In this document: positions 41,136-52,100 of the stretch, in pieces
How positions within the stretch are numbered: the first letter of the stretch is position 1
Layout of the letters: every line of letters starts with the position of its first letter
Origin: Ewingella allii
GTDB taxonomy: Bacteria; Pseudomonadota; Gammaproteobacteria; Enterobacterales; Enterobacteriaceae
DNA length: 64,000 nucleotides
Direction of reading: 5' to 3'
NCBI RefSeq assembly: GCF_044430645.1
Contig: NZ_JAWUDN010000002.1
Location: 62,001-126,000, forward strand
Made by a program: the position numbers and the translations under genes
The notes under the pieces: model-generated
The model's database searches: none
The model's input: only the letters and a program-made list of their open reading frames with translations
What the model was told of the DNA's origin: nothing

Positions 41136-44132
41136 GTGGAAAAGAACATATCCCGTCTGGATTCACAGTCGCCCATCAGTTGGAAAATCCTGTTGGTTCT
41201 GGCCGTGAGCATCTGCCTGCTGGCACTCGCCTGCATGAAGATCATCCAGCAATCCTCCAGTCTGGCGTCGGTATGGTTGCCGACGGCACTGCTCATCCCG
41301 GTTTTATTCCACCATCGCTACCGCGACTGGTTGCCGCTGTTTTGCGCCGCGGGCTTGGGCATCGCCGCCTCCCACTTTTTGGCGTACTCGTGGTCTACGA
41401 GCTACCTGCCCTACCTATTTATTAACTTGTTAGAGGCGGGCAGCTGCGCGCTGCTGCTGCGACGCTTTCTGCCCACCAAGGACCCGCTCTCTGGTCTGGC
41501 GAATTGGGCAAAATTCCTGCTGGTGGCCGTGGTGTTCAGTCCGCTGCTCAGCGCTATTATCATGACGATCTTTGTCCAGCACACCCTTGCGCCACAGGCG
41601 TCAGAGCAAAGGTTCGCGACCTGGTTTATGTCCGAGGCGGTCGCCATTTTGGCACTCACTCCGCTGGGTTTGATTTACCAGAGAGGCTATCTACAGCAAC
41701 TTTTCCACAACTCAGGCCGCCTGCTTGAGCTGATGGCGACCCTAATTATCAACATGGTGGCGGCTTTTCTGGCGCTAAAATGGCTGCCTTACCCCTTTGC
41801 CTTTATCACCATTCCTCTGCTGTGGGCGGCGATACGCTTGCCGCGCGTTGAGGCATTTTTCATTTTCCTCAGCCTGACCCTGATGATTGCGCTGCTGCAA
41901 ACCACCGGCATTATCGACATCGTTCCGCACATTACCGTGGTGCCGCCGGGCCTGCTTTTCACGCCGCTGCTGCTGATTCTGCTACCCGCCAATGCCATGG
42001 CGATGGCGATGCACGCCCTGCGCGTCGAGAAGTCACACATTACTCAGAGCGAAAACCGTTTTCGCAATGCGATGGAATATTCCGCCATCGGCATGGCGCT
42101 GGTGTCGCCACAGGGCAAATGGCTACAGGTGAATAAAGCCCTGTGCACTCTGCTAGGTTATGAGGCAGACTACCTGAAAACGCTGACATTTCAGGAGATT
42201 ACTTACGCCGAGGACCTGAGCAAAGACCTGACGCTACTCCAGCAACTACTCGACGGCGAGATTCAGAACTACCAGATGGAAAAACGCTATCTGCGCCGTG
42301 ATGGCGAGATTGTTTGGGCACTGCTGGCGGTTTCACTGGTGCGCGATGATGAGCAAAATCCGGTCTATCTCATCGCTCAGATTGAAGATATCAATGAGCT
42401 AAAACACACCGAAATCACCAATAACCGGCTGAGCGAAGCTCTGCACGAAGAGAAAGAGCTACTGCACATCACGCTGAATGCGATCAATGATGCCGTGATC
42501 TCCACCGACCAGCAGATGAACATCACCTTTATGAATCCGGTGGCGGAGAAGATGACCGGCTGGAGTCAGCAGAAAGCGCAGGGCAAGCCGGTCAGCGATG
42601 TGGTGCACTTAACTATTGGGCCAGACGGCGAGCTGATTAACGACCTGATGGCCATGTACAGCAGCCAGTATCTGCACTCCTCCCTCGAGCAATCGCTGAT
42701 TTTGCACGGCTATCACACCGGGCAGTTCGACGTGCAGCTGGCGATTTCGCCAATGCGTAAACTAAATGCCGAGCCAATCGGCTTAGTCTTGGTGCTACAG
42801 GACGTAAGTAAATCGCGCGAGCTGATGCGCCAACTCAGCTACAGCGCCTCCCACGATTTGCTTACCGATTTAGCCAATCGCGGCAGCTTTGAAGATAGCC
42901 TGAAAGAAGCGCTAAAACTGACTGCCGAGCAGCAACAACATCACAGTCTGGCCTTTATCGATCTCGACCATTTCAAGGCGGTCAATGACACCGCCGGGCA
43001 CGCGGCGGGAGACGAGTTGCTGCGCCAATTAAGCCATCTCATGCAGGATCATATTCGCAATAGCGACCGGCTGGCTCGCCTCGGCGGCGATGAGTTTGCC
43101 CTATTGCTGTTAGACTGTCAGCACGAGCAGGGTTTGCAAGTGGTGAAGTCATTAGTCAATAAAATCAATGAATTACAATTCATGTGGGAAAATCAAATTT
43201 ACCGCATTGGCGCCAGCGCGGGCATTACGCGCATCACCGACGCCTCCCTTAGCAGCAGCGAATACATGGCCCAAGCCGATGTTGCCTGCTACACCGCCAA
43301 AAATCGCGGCCGGGGGCAGGTATTCGCCTATGAAGAGCAGCAAAAACGCTTATTGGCCTCCCACGCCGTGCTGTTCCGCCCCGAGGATATTCGCCGGGTG
43401 CTGAATGAAAATCAGCTGTCGCTCAACTGCCGCGCCGCGTCACCACCGAAAACGCCGCTTTCCGTCTGCTTCTATCAACTTTCGCTGCAATTCGTGCAGC
43501 CGGTGAATGGCATTCAGCACGCCGAATTGCTGTTGGAAGCCGCACGATTTTACGACATGATGCCCGAAATCGACCTGTGGACGCTGCGTCAGGTCCTCGA
43601 GGTTCATGCTAAGGGTATCAATAATAAGGGAATTTGCGTGGCTATCCCGCTCGCCACGGAAAGCCTGCTGCAAGAGAGTTTGCGGCAAGAGTTAAATCGC
43701 CTGCTGGATAACACCCTGATGCCGATGGGCTCGGTGAATCTAATGATTGAACCCGATGTGTTGCTCAAATATGAGCATCTGCGGCGGTACGTTGCCGAAC
43801 TGAGGCAGCGTGGTTGTAAAATCGTGCTGCGCAACGTTGGAAGAAATCTGAATGAATTTAATGCCTTGCCGGAAGGCAGTGTGGATTACGTGCAAATCGA
43901 CCCGACCTTTATGAGCCAACTACACTATAACCAGATGGATGAAGTGCTGGTGACGATCCTCCATGGCAACACTCATCGGCTGGCGGCGCAGACGCTGGCT
44001 GGCCCGGCAGATTTAAACGAAACCTTGGAAAAGCTGACCAGCATTGGCATTGATTTGGTGGAAGGCGATACCATCGCGCCGCTGACGTCGCTCAATACGC
44101 TGCTCAACACCGGTTATTTTGGCATTCATTAA
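41136..44132 (+). CDS. yegE: Diguanylate cyclase YegE
   Basis: Inner-membrane c-di-GMP synthase, 998 residues from a GTG start (AAAGGG upstream). Domains: MASE1 membrane sensor (about residues 15-300), two PAS domains (about 310-425 and 440-560), GGDEF (about 575-740, with the intact active loop LARLGGDEFALLLLD near 649) and a degenerate EAL-like C-terminus lacking the EAL and DDFGTG motifs (LRNVGRNLNEFNALP in their place). It should therefore make but not break c-di-GMP. E. coli YegE is about 1105 residues, so one PAS unit appears to be missing (inference from length). In E. coli YegE works upstream of the curli regulator CsgD. Next to alkA, convergent. Confidence 0.92.
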   Translation: MEKNISRLDSQSPISWKILLVLAVSICLLALACMKIIQQSSSLASVWLPTALLIPVLFHHRYRDWLPLFCAAGLGIAASHFLAYSWSTSYLPYLFINLLEAGSCALLLRRFLPTKDPLSGLANWAKFLLVAVVFSPLLSAIIMTIFVQHTLAPQASEQRFATWFMSEAVAILALTPLGLIYQRGYLQQLFHNSGRLLELMATLIINMVAAFLALKWLPYPFAFITIPLLWAAIRLPRVEAFFIFLSLTLMIALLQTTGIIDIVPHITVVPPGLLFTPLLLILLPANAMAMAMHALRVEKSHITQSENRFRNAMEYSAIGMALVSPQGKWLQVNKALCTLLGYEADYLKTLTFQEITYAEDLSKDLTLLQQLLDGEIQNYQMEKRYLRRDGEIVWALLAVSLVRDDEQNPVYLIAQIEDINELKHTEITNNRLSEALHEEKELLHITLNAINDAVISTDQQMNITFMNPVAEKMTGWSQQKAQGKPVSDVVHLTIGPDGELINDLMAMYSSQYLHSSLEQSLILHGYHTGQFDVQLAISPMRKLNAEPIGLVLVLQDVSKSRELMRQLSYSASHDLLTDLANRGSFEDSLKEALKLTAEQQQHHSLAFIDLDHFKAVNDTAGHAAGDELLRQLSHLMQDHIRNSDRLARLGGDEFALLLLDCQHEQGLQVVKSLVNKINELQFMWENQIYRIGASAGITRITDASLSSSEYMAQADVACYTAKNRGRGQVFAYEEQQKRLLASHAVLFRPEDIRRVLNENQLSLNCRAASPPKTPLSVCFYQLSLQFVQPVNGIQHAELLLEAARFYDMMPEIDLWTLRQVLEVHAKGINNKGICVAIPLATESLLQESLRQELNRLLDNTLMPMGSVNLMIEPDVLLKYEHLRRYVAELRQRGCKIVLRNVGRNLNEFNALPEGSVDYVQIDPTFMSQLHYNQMDEVLVTILHGNTHRLAAQTLAGPADLNETLEKLTSIGIDLVEGDTIAPLTSLNTLLNTGYFGIH

Positions 44133-44141
44133 GCAGGCAGT

Positions 44142-45026
44142 TTACGTCTGCGGCTCATCGTCGGGTAAAAAGTCATTATTGGCCCACAGATGCAAGGTGG
44201 CGTAAGTGCGCCACGGCTGCCAACGCTGGGCGTAGCGGGCGATTTTGCCCGGCGTCGTGTCAGGAAAACGCTGCTTGATCAGGTAGTCGGTGCCGAGAAA
44301 AACGTCCGGCGCTGACCAGGCCCGCATGGCGATATAGCTGGCGGTCCAGCCGCCAATCCCCGGCATCGCCAGCAGCTGTTTCACACCCTGTTGCACATCC
44401 GGCATGTTATCCAACGACAGGCAGCCCTCCGCCACCGCCTGCGCCACGCCAATCAAGCACGCCGCCCGCTTAGCCTGAACCCCAATCCCGCGCAGGTCAT
44501 CCACGCTCAGTTGAGCAATGCGCTCTGGCGTCGGGAACAGGTGTGTCAGCCCGGCGAAAGGCGTTTCCACCGGCTGCCCCCAGTTTTGCGTCAGCCGCGT
44601 CGCCAGCGTGGCCGCCATTTTGACACTCACCAGTTGGCCGAGGATCGCCCGCACCGTCAGTTCAAACCGATTGATACAGCCCGGCAGCCGCAGCCCAACG
44701 TTGTTTTGCGCCAGCTTCCCCAGTCCCGCGGCAATCAGGTGCGGGTCAGCCTCTAAATCCAACAGTAAACTAACCTGCCGCTCGACGCGTTCAGCAACCG
44801 GCTCGAGCGACGGCGAGATAAACAGCTCCACGCAGTTTCTTTCCGGCAATGGCCGTAACCGCAGCCACCCCGCAATAGTGCCGGTTTCAGACTGCACTAG
44901 CAGCGTGCGCTGGTAGAAGCCATCCAGCATCTGTTCAACGCCCGTTAAGGCGCGAGCGCCAAGGAAGGAGGTCATCCAGTCCCAGTCGTAAGGCGGCGTA
45001 TAAGGGAGGTAGCGGGGTTTAGTCAC
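44142..45026 (-). CDS. alkA: 3-methyladenine DNA glycosylase II
   Basis: Excises alkylated purines in base-excision repair. The 294-residue protein has an N-terminal AlkA-type domain (PPYDWDWMTSFLGARALTGVEQMLDG), and the helix-hairpin-helix-GPD motif LLAMPGIGGWTASYIAMRAWSAPDVFLGTDYLIKQ, whose final Asp is the catalytic residue (about 244). ILGQLVSVKMAATLATRL is also typical. In E. coli alkA belongs to the Ada regulon; no ada gene is in the window. It lies between yegE and yegD as in E. coli. Confidence 0.95.
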   Translation of the reverse strand: MTKPRYLPYTPPYDWDWMTSFLGARALTGVEQMLDGFYQRTLLVQSETGTIAGWLRLRPLPERNCVELFISPSLEPVAERVERQVSLLLDLEADPHLIAAGLGKLAQNNVGLRLPGCINRFELTVRAILGQLVSVKMAATLATRLTQNWGQPVETPFAGLTHLFPTPERIAQLSVDDLRGIGVQAKRAACLIGVAQAVAEGCLSLDNMPDVQQGVKQLLAMPGIGGWTASYIAMRAWSAPDVFLGTDYLIKQRFPDTTPGKIARYAQRWQPWRTYATLHLWANNDFLPDDEPQT

Positions 45027-45247
45027 GGGGCGGGCCTATTTGTTTTTGGAAATTAAAGGTAACAGGAAAAAAGCGGGAGTTTCAAATGCGTCTTTTGCTT
45101 TTAAACTCCCAGTCTGATGTTACTCCTCCTCAGGCAAGGGGAGGGAGCAAAGCAACATCCACTGTAAGCTCCAACCCCACACTTAAATTTGAAATTAAAA
45201 CCAAAACCACATAAAGTCCCCCCCCTTCTTTGGCATGGGGAACCGTG

Positions 45248-46600
45248 ATGTTTATTGGATTTGACTACGGCACAGCGAATTGCTCGGTAGCAGTGATGCG
45301 CGGCAATGACGCCCACTTATTGGCGTTGGAAAACAACGATCCTTATTTACCCTCCATGCTCTGTGCGCCTACGCGTGAAGCGGTCAGCGAATGGCTGAAC
45401 CGTCATGGGCAGGTTCCGACGGGCAGCGATGAGAATTTAGCTCTGCTGCGCCGCAGTATCAGTTTTAACCGGGAAGAAGATATTCCGGTCAACGCCAACA
45501 GCGTTAACTTTGGCTTGCACGCGCTTTCTACTTATATGGAAGACCCGGAAGAAGTCTATTTCGTGCGCTCGCCGAAATCCTTCTTGGGCGCTAATGGCTT
45601 GAAACCGCAACAAATTGCCCTGTTCGAAGACTTGGTCTGCGCCATGATGTTCCACATCAAGCGTCAGGCTGAATCTGCTTTGCAGCAGAGCATCGAGCAG
45701 ACGGTGATTGGTCGCCCGATCAACTTTCAGGGGATGGGTGGCGAAGAGGCGAACCGTCAGGCGCAGGGCATTTTGCAACGCGCTGCCGAACGCGCGGGCT
45801 TCCGTGATATCGCCTTCCAGTTTGAACCCGTCGCGGCGGGGCTGGATTTCGAAGCCACGCTGACAGAAGAGAAAACCGTGCTGGTGGTGGATATCGGCGG
45901 TGGTACTACCGACTGCTCGGTGTTGCTGATGGGCCCGCAGTGGCGTGATAAAGCCGAACGCCAGCAGAGTTTGCTGGGGCACAGCGGCTGCCGCGTTGGC
46001 GGTAACGACCTCGACATCATGACCGCCTTCAAACAGTTGACTCCACAACTGGGCATGGGCACTGAAATGACCAAGGGGATCGCCATTCCCGCACTGCCTT
46101 ATTGGAACGCGGTGGCGACCAACGACGTGCCGGCGCAGGCCGATTTCTACAGCGTCGCCAATGGCCGCATGCTGCGCGATTTGATTCGCGACGCCGCGCA
46201 GCCTGAACAAGTGAAGCGCCTGCTGAAAGTCCACCAGCAGCGTCTGAGCTACCGTCTGGTACGCGCCGCGGAAGAGAGCAAAATTGCGCTGTCGGAGCGT
46301 GAAAGCGTGATCGCCGGACTGGAGTTTATCGAAGCCGGTCTGGCGGAAAGCATCAGCCAGCAGCAGTTGAGCGAGGCCATCGCCCAGCCGCTGGAGCGTA
46401 TTCAGGAGCAGGTTAATCTGGCGCTTTCAACCAGCGACATTAAGCCTGACGTGATCTACCTGACCGGCGGCAGCGCCCGTTCGCCGCTGCTGCGCGCCGC
46501 GTTACAGGCACAGCTGCCGGGCATCCCACTGGTCGGTGGCAACGACTTTGGCTCGGTCACCGCCGGTTTGGCGCGCTGGGCACAAACGCTGTTCCGCTAA
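45248..46600 (+). CDS. yegD: Hsp70-family chaperone-like protein YegD
   Basis: A 450-residue actin/Hsp70-fold ATPase, the same length as E. coli YegD. It shows the phosphate-1 loop MFIGFDYGTANCSVAVMRG, AVIGRPINFQGMGGEEA, the phosphate-2 loop VLVVDIGGGTTDCSVLLMG (about residues 214-232) and the adenosine motif DVIYLTGGSARSPLLRAAL. There is no substrate-binding domain like that of DnaK. Function is not known. The ATG at 45248 is the conserved start; a frame extending upstream is not used. A terminator follows. Confidence 0.93.
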   Translation: MFIGFDYGTANCSVAVMRGNDAHLLALENNDPYLPSMLCAPTREAVSEWLNRHGQVPTGSDENLALLRRSISFNREEDIPVNANSVNFGLHALSTYMEDPEEVYFVRSPKSFLGANGLKPQQIALFEDLVCAMMFHIKRQAESALQQSIEQTVIGRPINFQGMGGEEANRQAQGILQRAAERAGFRDIAFQFEPVAAGLDFEATLTEEKTVLVVDIGGGTTDCSVLLMGPQWRDKAERQQSLLGHSGCRVGGNDLDIMTAFKQLTPQLGMGTEMTKGIAIPALPYWNAVATNDVPAQADFYSVANGRMLRDLIRDAAQPEQVKRLLKVHQQRLSYRLVRAAEESKIALSERESVIAGLEFIEAGLAESISQQQLSEAIAQPLERIQEQVNLALSTSDIKPDVIYLTGGSARSPLLRAALQAQLPGIPLVGGNDFGSVTAGLARWAQTLFR

Positions 46601-46614
46601 GATTTAGCCGCAAT

Positions 46615-46642
46615 AAAAAACCGCCCTCGGGCGGTTTTTTTG
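46615..46642. terminator. Bidirectional terminator yegD / aldo-keto reductase
   Basis: AAAAAACCGCC pairs with GGCGGTTTTTT around CTCG. Both flanks are homopolymeric, so it serves the two convergent genes. Confidence 0.92.
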
Positions 46643-46658
46643 TTTCTCGCTGGCTGAC

Positions 46659-47615
46659 TTATTCCCAGCGACTGCCTTCATTGATCAACGCAATATCGGC
46701 ATCATCGAGTTTCAAGGTGGCGGCCGTTGCCAGCTCGTCTAGCTGCTCGAGGGAGGTCGCGCTGACAATTGGCGAGGTGATGCTCGGGCGGGCGATTTGC
46801 CACGCCAGCGCCACCTGCCCCGGCTTGACGCCATGTTTCTCCGCCACGCTGTCGAGTGCTGCCAGCACCTTCAGTCCGCGCTCATTCAGGTAGCGCTCAA
46901 CCACCGACTCGCCGCGCTTACTTTTGCTGGCATCTGCCTTGGTGCGGTACTTCCCGGTCAGGAAGCCAGCGGCAAGGCCATAGAAGTTGATCACGCCCAG
47001 ACCGTTGTCCGTCACCACCTTCTCTAACGCTTCTTCGTAGACTTTGCGGTCATAAGGGTTGTAGAGCGGTTGCAGGGTTTCATAGCGCGCCAAGCCGTTC
47101 TCTTTACTCACCTTCAAGGCTTCCGCCAGGCGCGGCGCGCTGTAGTTCGAGGCACCAATGGCGCGCACCTTGCCCTCTTTAATCAAGGCGTCGAAGGCCG
47201 CCATCGACTCGGCTAATGGCGTGTCGGCGTCGTCATCGTGCGACTGGTAGAGGTCAATATGGTCGGTTTGCAGGCGCTTCAAAGAAGCTTCAACCGCCTG
47301 TTTAATGTAGCGCGGCGATAGGCCTACTTTGCCCTCGCCCATCGGCTTGCCGACCTTGGTCGCCAAAATAATCTGGTCGCGCTTGCCGGTTTTTTTTAGC
47401 CATTTGCCGATAATAGTTTCTGATTCGCCGCCGCTGTGGCCTTCAACCCAGCTGGAATAGACATCGGCGGTATCAATAAAATTAAGCTTATGGTCAAGTA
47501 AGGCGTCGAGAAGGCTAAAAGATGTGGATTCGTCCGCCGTCCAGCCAAATACGTTGCCACCAAAAGTGAGCACTGGCACCTGAATTCCTGAACGACCTAA
47601 TTCTCTTTTACTCAT
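46659..47615 (-). CDS. Aldo/keto reductase
   Basis: NADPH-dependent oxidoreductase of the AKR superfamily, 318 residues. The catalytic tetrad is visible: Asp and Tyr in NFIDTADVYSSW (about residues 49-60), Lys in QIILATKVGKP and His in IDLYQSHDDDADTP. The C-terminal cofactor segment is SPIVSATSLEQLDELATAA. It most resembles the YajO/general stress AKR group; the substrate is unknown. It is divergent from mdtA and may be lineage-specific, since E. coli does not have it here. Confidence 0.88.
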   Translation of the reverse strand: MSKRELGRSGIQVPVLTFGGNVFGWTADESTSFSLLDALLDHKLNFIDTADVYSSWVEGHSGGESETIIGKWLKKTGKRDQIILATKVGKPMGEGKVGLSPRYIKQAVEASLKRLQTDHIDLYQSHDDDADTPLAESMAAFDALIKEGKVRAIGASNYSAPRLAEALKVSKENGLARYETLQPLYNPYDRKVYEEALEKVVTDNGLGVINFYGLAAGFLTGKYRTKADASKSKRGESVVERYLNERGLKVLAALDSVAEKHGVKPGQVALAWQIARPSITSPIVSATSLEQLDELATAATLKLDDADIALINEGSRWE

Positions 47616-47741
47616 AACGTTTCCCTTTTTCTGACGTGAATAATGCTTCGCTTATTAACTATTTTAAGGTGAACAATAACAGTAGCATTGGTTCAAAAAA
47701 AGTCAGGCAGGATAAGGCCTTATTTACACAAATTATGAAAA

Positions 47742-47768
47742 TCTCTCCTTATTTCCTCCATTTTTCAC
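47742..47768 (+). promoter_or_regulatory. Candidate BaeR site upstream of mdtA
   Basis: ATTTCCTCCATTTTTCAC (47751-47768) resembles the E. coli BaeR box (TTTTTCTCCATDATTGGC, from memory) at about 12 or 13 of 18 positions. A second CTCTCC element lies just upstream (47743-47748). The whole block is nearly the same as that upstream of acrD (7965-7990). It is centred about 125 bases before the mdtA start, in the operon that encodes BaeR itself. Confidence 0.6.
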
Positions 47769-47885
47769 TGCCCCCTGCTGGCTACAATATCACCCCTAAA
47801 AGAACCGAAAAACGCCCGTAGATCGGCGGAAATCATTGCTACCCTTTAATTAATAAGATTTATCTACCAAGGGAAAACCCATACT

Positions 47886-49145
47886 GTGCGAAAAAGCCCT
47901 CTGAGACTGTTTATTACTTTGCTGGTATTGGTCATTGCCGCGCTGGCGGTATGGTATTTCTATGTCGATAAATCTTCGGCGTCGGGCAACAATGCGCCAG
48001 GCGCAACCCAGCAGAAACGCGCCTCAGGCTCCGGCGGGGGTCGTCGCAATATGCCGATGCCGCCGGTGCAGGCCGCGCTGGCGGTGGAAAAATCGGTGCC
48101 GCAATATCTCAGTGGGCTAGGCACGGTAACGGCGTCCAACACCGTGACGGTGCGCAGCCGGGTGGACGGCCAGCTGATGGCGCTGCACTTTACCGAAGGG
48201 CAGCAGGTGAAAGCCGGTGACCTGCTAGCGGAAATCGACCCGCGACCGTTTCAGGTTCAACTGACGCAGGCACAGGGCCAGCTCGACAAAGATCAGGCCA
48301 CGCTGGAAAACGCCCGCCGCGATTTGGCCCGTTATCAGCAACTGGTGAAAACCAATCTGGTTTCGCGCCAGGAGCTGGACACCCAGCAGTCGCTGGTTCG
48401 CCAGAGCGAAGGCGCGGTGGCCGTGGACAAAGGCGCGGTGGACAGCGCCAAGCTGCAACTGACCTACAGCAAAATTACCTCGCCAATCAATGGCCGCGTC
48501 GGGCTTAAACAGGTGGATATCGGCAATATTATCTCCAGCGGCGATACCACCGGCATTGTTATTCTCACCCAAACCCAACCGATTGACGCCGTTTTCACTC
48601 TGCCCGAAGCCAACATCAGCACCATTGTTGAGGCGCAGCGCGCAGGTCAACCCCTGGTGGTGGAAGCTTGGGACAGAACCAATCAGCACCTCTTAACTCA
48701 GGGCCAGCTGCTGACGCTGGATAACCAAATCGACCCGACCACCGGCACAATCAAGCTGAAAGCGCGGTTCGACAATCAGGATAACGCGCTGTTTCCTAAC
48801 CAATTCGTCAACGCGCGGTTGAAAATCGGCACCCTGCAAAACGCCGTAGTGGTGCCGACCGCCGCCGTGCAGATGGGCAACGAAGGCCACTTCGTCTGGG
48901 TGGTGGACAATGAGAAGAAAGTCAGCAAACACATTGTTACCACCGGCACACAAGACAGCCAACAAACCGTGATAACCGGCGGACTGAGTGCCGGGGAAAA
49001 CGTGGTCACTGACGGCATTGACCGTCTGACGGAAGGCGCGACCGTGGAAGTGATTGCGCCGCAAACCGCCGCGCAGGCCGCCGAGGCGGAGAAAAACGCT
49101 GAGAAACACGCGGGCAAACACCATCGCCAGAGGTCCTCTTCCTGA
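47886..49145 (+). CDS. mdtA: MdtABC membrane fusion protein MdtA
   Basis: Periplasmic adaptor linking the MdtB/MdtC pump to TolC. The 419-residue protein starts at GTG with a signal-anchor helix (LFITLLVLVIAALAVWYFYV). It then has the lipoyl/barrel-sandwich halves (NTVTVRSRVDGQLMALHFTEGQQVKAGDLLAEIDPRPF and KITSPINGRVGLKQVDIGN) flanking a coiled-coil hairpin (LTQAQGQLDKDQATLENARRDLARYQQLVKTNLVSRQELD), a beta-barrel and a membrane-proximal domain. The tail is lysine/histidine-rich. Its stop overlaps the mdtB start (TGATG). It is first in the mdtABCD-baeSR operon. Confidence 0.95.
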   Translation: MRKSPLRLFITLLVLVIAALAVWYFYVDKSSASGNNAPGATQQKRASGSGGGRRNMPMPPVQAALAVEKSVPQYLSGLGTVTASNTVTVRSRVDGQLMALHFTEGQQVKAGDLLAEIDPRPFQVQLTQAQGQLDKDQATLENARRDLARYQQLVKTNLVSRQELDTQQSLVRQSEGAVAVDKGAVDSAKLQLTYSKITSPINGRVGLKQVDIGNIISSGDTTGIVILTQTQPIDAVFTLPEANISTIVEAQRAGQPLVVEAWDRTNQHLLTQGQLLTLDNQIDPTTGTIKLKARFDNQDNALFPNQFVNARLKIGTLQNAVVVPTAAVQMGNEGHFVWVVDNEKKVSKHIVTTGTQDSQQTVITGGLSAGENVVTDGIDRLTEGATVEVIAPQTAAQAAEAEKNAEKHAGKHHRQRSSS

Positions 49146-52100
49146 TGCAGGTGATGCCAGACAGACCACAGGGCGGCCCTTCCCGCCTGTTTATCCTCCG
49201 CCCGGTCGCCACCACGCTGCTGATGATCGCCATTTTGTTGGCGGGCATTATTGGCTATCGCGCCCTGCCGGTCGCCGCGCTGCCGGAGGTGGATTACCCG
49301 ACCATTCAGGTGGTGACGCTCTATCCCGGCGCCAGCCCCGACGTCACTACGTCCGCCATTACCGCCCCGCTGGAGCGCCAGTTTGGGCAGATGTCCGGCC
49401 TGAAACAGATGCAGTCGCAAAGCTCCGGCGGCGCGTCAGTTATCACCTTGCAGTTTGGCCTCGACCTGTCGCTGGACGTCGCCGAGCAGGAGGTGCAGGC
49501 AGCCATCAACTCCGCCACCAACTTGCTGCCGACCGACCTGCCGAACCCGCCGGTTTATAGCAAAGTTAACCCGGCTGACCCGCCAATCATGACGCTGGCG
49601 GTGACCTCTAGCGCGATGGCAATGACGGAGGTAGAAGACTTGGTGGAAACCCGCGTGCTGCAAAAGCTGGCGCAGGTCAGCGGCGTCGGCCGGGTGAGTA
49701 TTTCCGGCGGTCAGCGCCCGGCGGTGCGCGTCAAACTCAACGCGCCCGCCATGGCGGCACTGGGTTTAACCAGCGAAGAGGTGCGCACGGCGATTGCGGC
49801 AGCCAACGTCAATTCGGCCAAAGGCAGCTTCGACGGGCCGGAGCGCTCGGTGACGCTATCAGCCAATGATCAGATGAAAAGCGCCGCCGACTATCGCGCG
49901 CTGGTGGTCAGCTATCAAAACGGCGCGCCGGTCAGATTGCAGGACATCGCGGAGATTGAACAAGGGGCGCAAAACGACAAACTGGCGGCCTGGGCCGATA
50001 AAAAACCCGCCATCGTGCTCAATATTCAGCGCCAGCCGGGGGCCAACGTGATCACCACGGCGGACAGCATTCGCAATATCCTGCCGACCCTGCAAGAGAA
50101 CTTGCCGAAATCGGTCAAGGTAAAGCTGGTGACTGACCGCACCGTGACCATTCGCCACTCGGTGAGCGACGTGCAGTTCGAACTGCTGCTCTCCGTCGCG
50201 CTGGTGGTGATGGTGATGTACCTGTTTTTGCGCAATATGGCGGCGACGCTTATCCCCAGCGTGGCCGTGCCGCTGTCGCTGATTGGCACCTTTGCCGCAA
50301 TGTATTTCCTCGGTTTTTCAGTCAATAACCTGACTCTAATGGCCCTGACCATCGCCACCGGTTTCGTGGTGGATGACGCCATCGTGGTGATCGAAAACAT
50401 TTCGCGCTATATCGAAAAGGGCGAAACGCCGCTCAATGCCGCGCTAAAAGGGGCTGGCGAAATCGGCTTCACCATCATCTCCCTGACCTTCTCGCTGATT
50501 GCGGTGCTGATCCCGCTGCTGTTTATGGGCGATATCGTCGGACGGCTTTTCCGCGAGTTTGCCGTCACGCTGGCGATAGCCATTCTGATCTCCGCCGTGG
50601 TGTCGCTGACCCTGACCCCGATGATGTGCGCCCGCATGCTCAGCCACGAATCGCTGCGCAAACAGAACCGTTTCTCGCGCGCTTCTGAACGCATGTTCGA
50701 GCGGGTGATTGCCACTTACGGTCGCGGGCTGACCGTGGTGCTGCGCCACCAGTGGCTAACCCTCGGCGTGGCGCTGGGCACGCTGGCGCTCACCGCCCTG
50801 CTCTATTTACTCATCCCTAAGGGCTTCTTCCCGGTGCAGGATAACGGCCTGATTCAAGGTACTTTGGTCGCGCCGCAGTCGGTTTCCTTTAGCAATATGG
50901 CAGAGCGCCAGCAGCAGGTGGCGGCGATTTTGCTGCAAGACCCGGATGTCGAAAGCCTGACCTCGTTTATCGGCGTGGACGGCGCCAACCCGACGCTGAA
51001 TACCGGCCGTTTGCAGATAGCTTTGAAGCCGTTGAGCGATCGCAGCGATCGCGTTGATACCATTATTCCGCGCCTGCGCGACGAGGTCGCCAAGGTGCCG
51101 GGGGTCGATCTTTATCTCCAGCCGGTGCAGGATTTGACCATCGACACGCAGGTCGCCCGCACCCGATACCAGTTCACCTTGCAAACGCTGACCACGGATT
51201 CGCTGGGACGCTGGGTGCCGCAGCTGTTGGAGCAGTTGCGCAGCCTGCCGCAGCTGCAGGACGTCAGCAGCGACTGGCAGGATCAGGGGCTGGAAGCCTA
51301 TATCAAGGTCGATCGCGACAGCGCCAGCCGGTTGGGCATCAGCCTGACCGACGTCGATAACGCGCTGTATAACGCCTTCGGCCAGCGGCTGATTTCCACC
51401 ATCTATACGCAGGCCAACCAGTACCGCGTGGTGCTGGTGCACGACACGGCGCAAACGCCGGGCTTTAGCGCGTTGCAGGATATTCGCCTCAATGGCAGCA
51501 ACGGCAACAGTATTCCGCTCAGCGCCATCGCCCAGTTCGAGCAGCGAAAAACCGCGCTGTCGGTCAATCACCTCGACCAGTTCCTGTCGGCCAGCGTGTC
51601 GTTTAACGTCGCGCCGGGTTACTCACTCGGCGAGGCGGTTGAGGCAATTAAACACACCCAGCAAAATCTGGCGATGCCTGCGGATATCAGCGTGCAGTTC
51701 CAGGGGGCGACGCTGGCGTTTGAAGCCGCACTCGGCAGCACGCTGTGGCTGATCTTGGCGGCGGTAGTGGCGATGTACATCGTGCTCGGGGTGCTTTATG
51801 AGAGCTTTATTCACCCCGTCACCATCCTTTCGACTCTGCCGACGGCGGGGGTCGGGGCGCTGCTGGCCCTGATGCTGGCGGGCAGCGAGTTGGACGTGAT
51901 TGCCATCATCGGCATCATTTTGCTGATTGGTATCGTGAAGAAGAACGCCATCATGATGATCGACTTCGCACTGGCCGCCGAGCGCGATCAGGGGATGACA
52001 CCGTACGAGGCCATTTACCAAGCCTGCCTGCTGCGCTTTAGGCCGATTTTGATGACCACGCTGGCGGCGCTGCTCGGCGCGCTGCCGCTGATGCTCAGCA

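Noticed and set aside
45437..46234. 265-codon open frame antisense to yegD
   Set aside because: Lies wholly opposite a well-conserved gene and has the odd His/Gln/Arg-rich composition typical of antisense shadows in GC-rich DNA.
50807..51571. 254-codon open frame antisense to mdtB
   Set aside because: Shadow of the sense codons; no plausible start signal and no recognisable domain.
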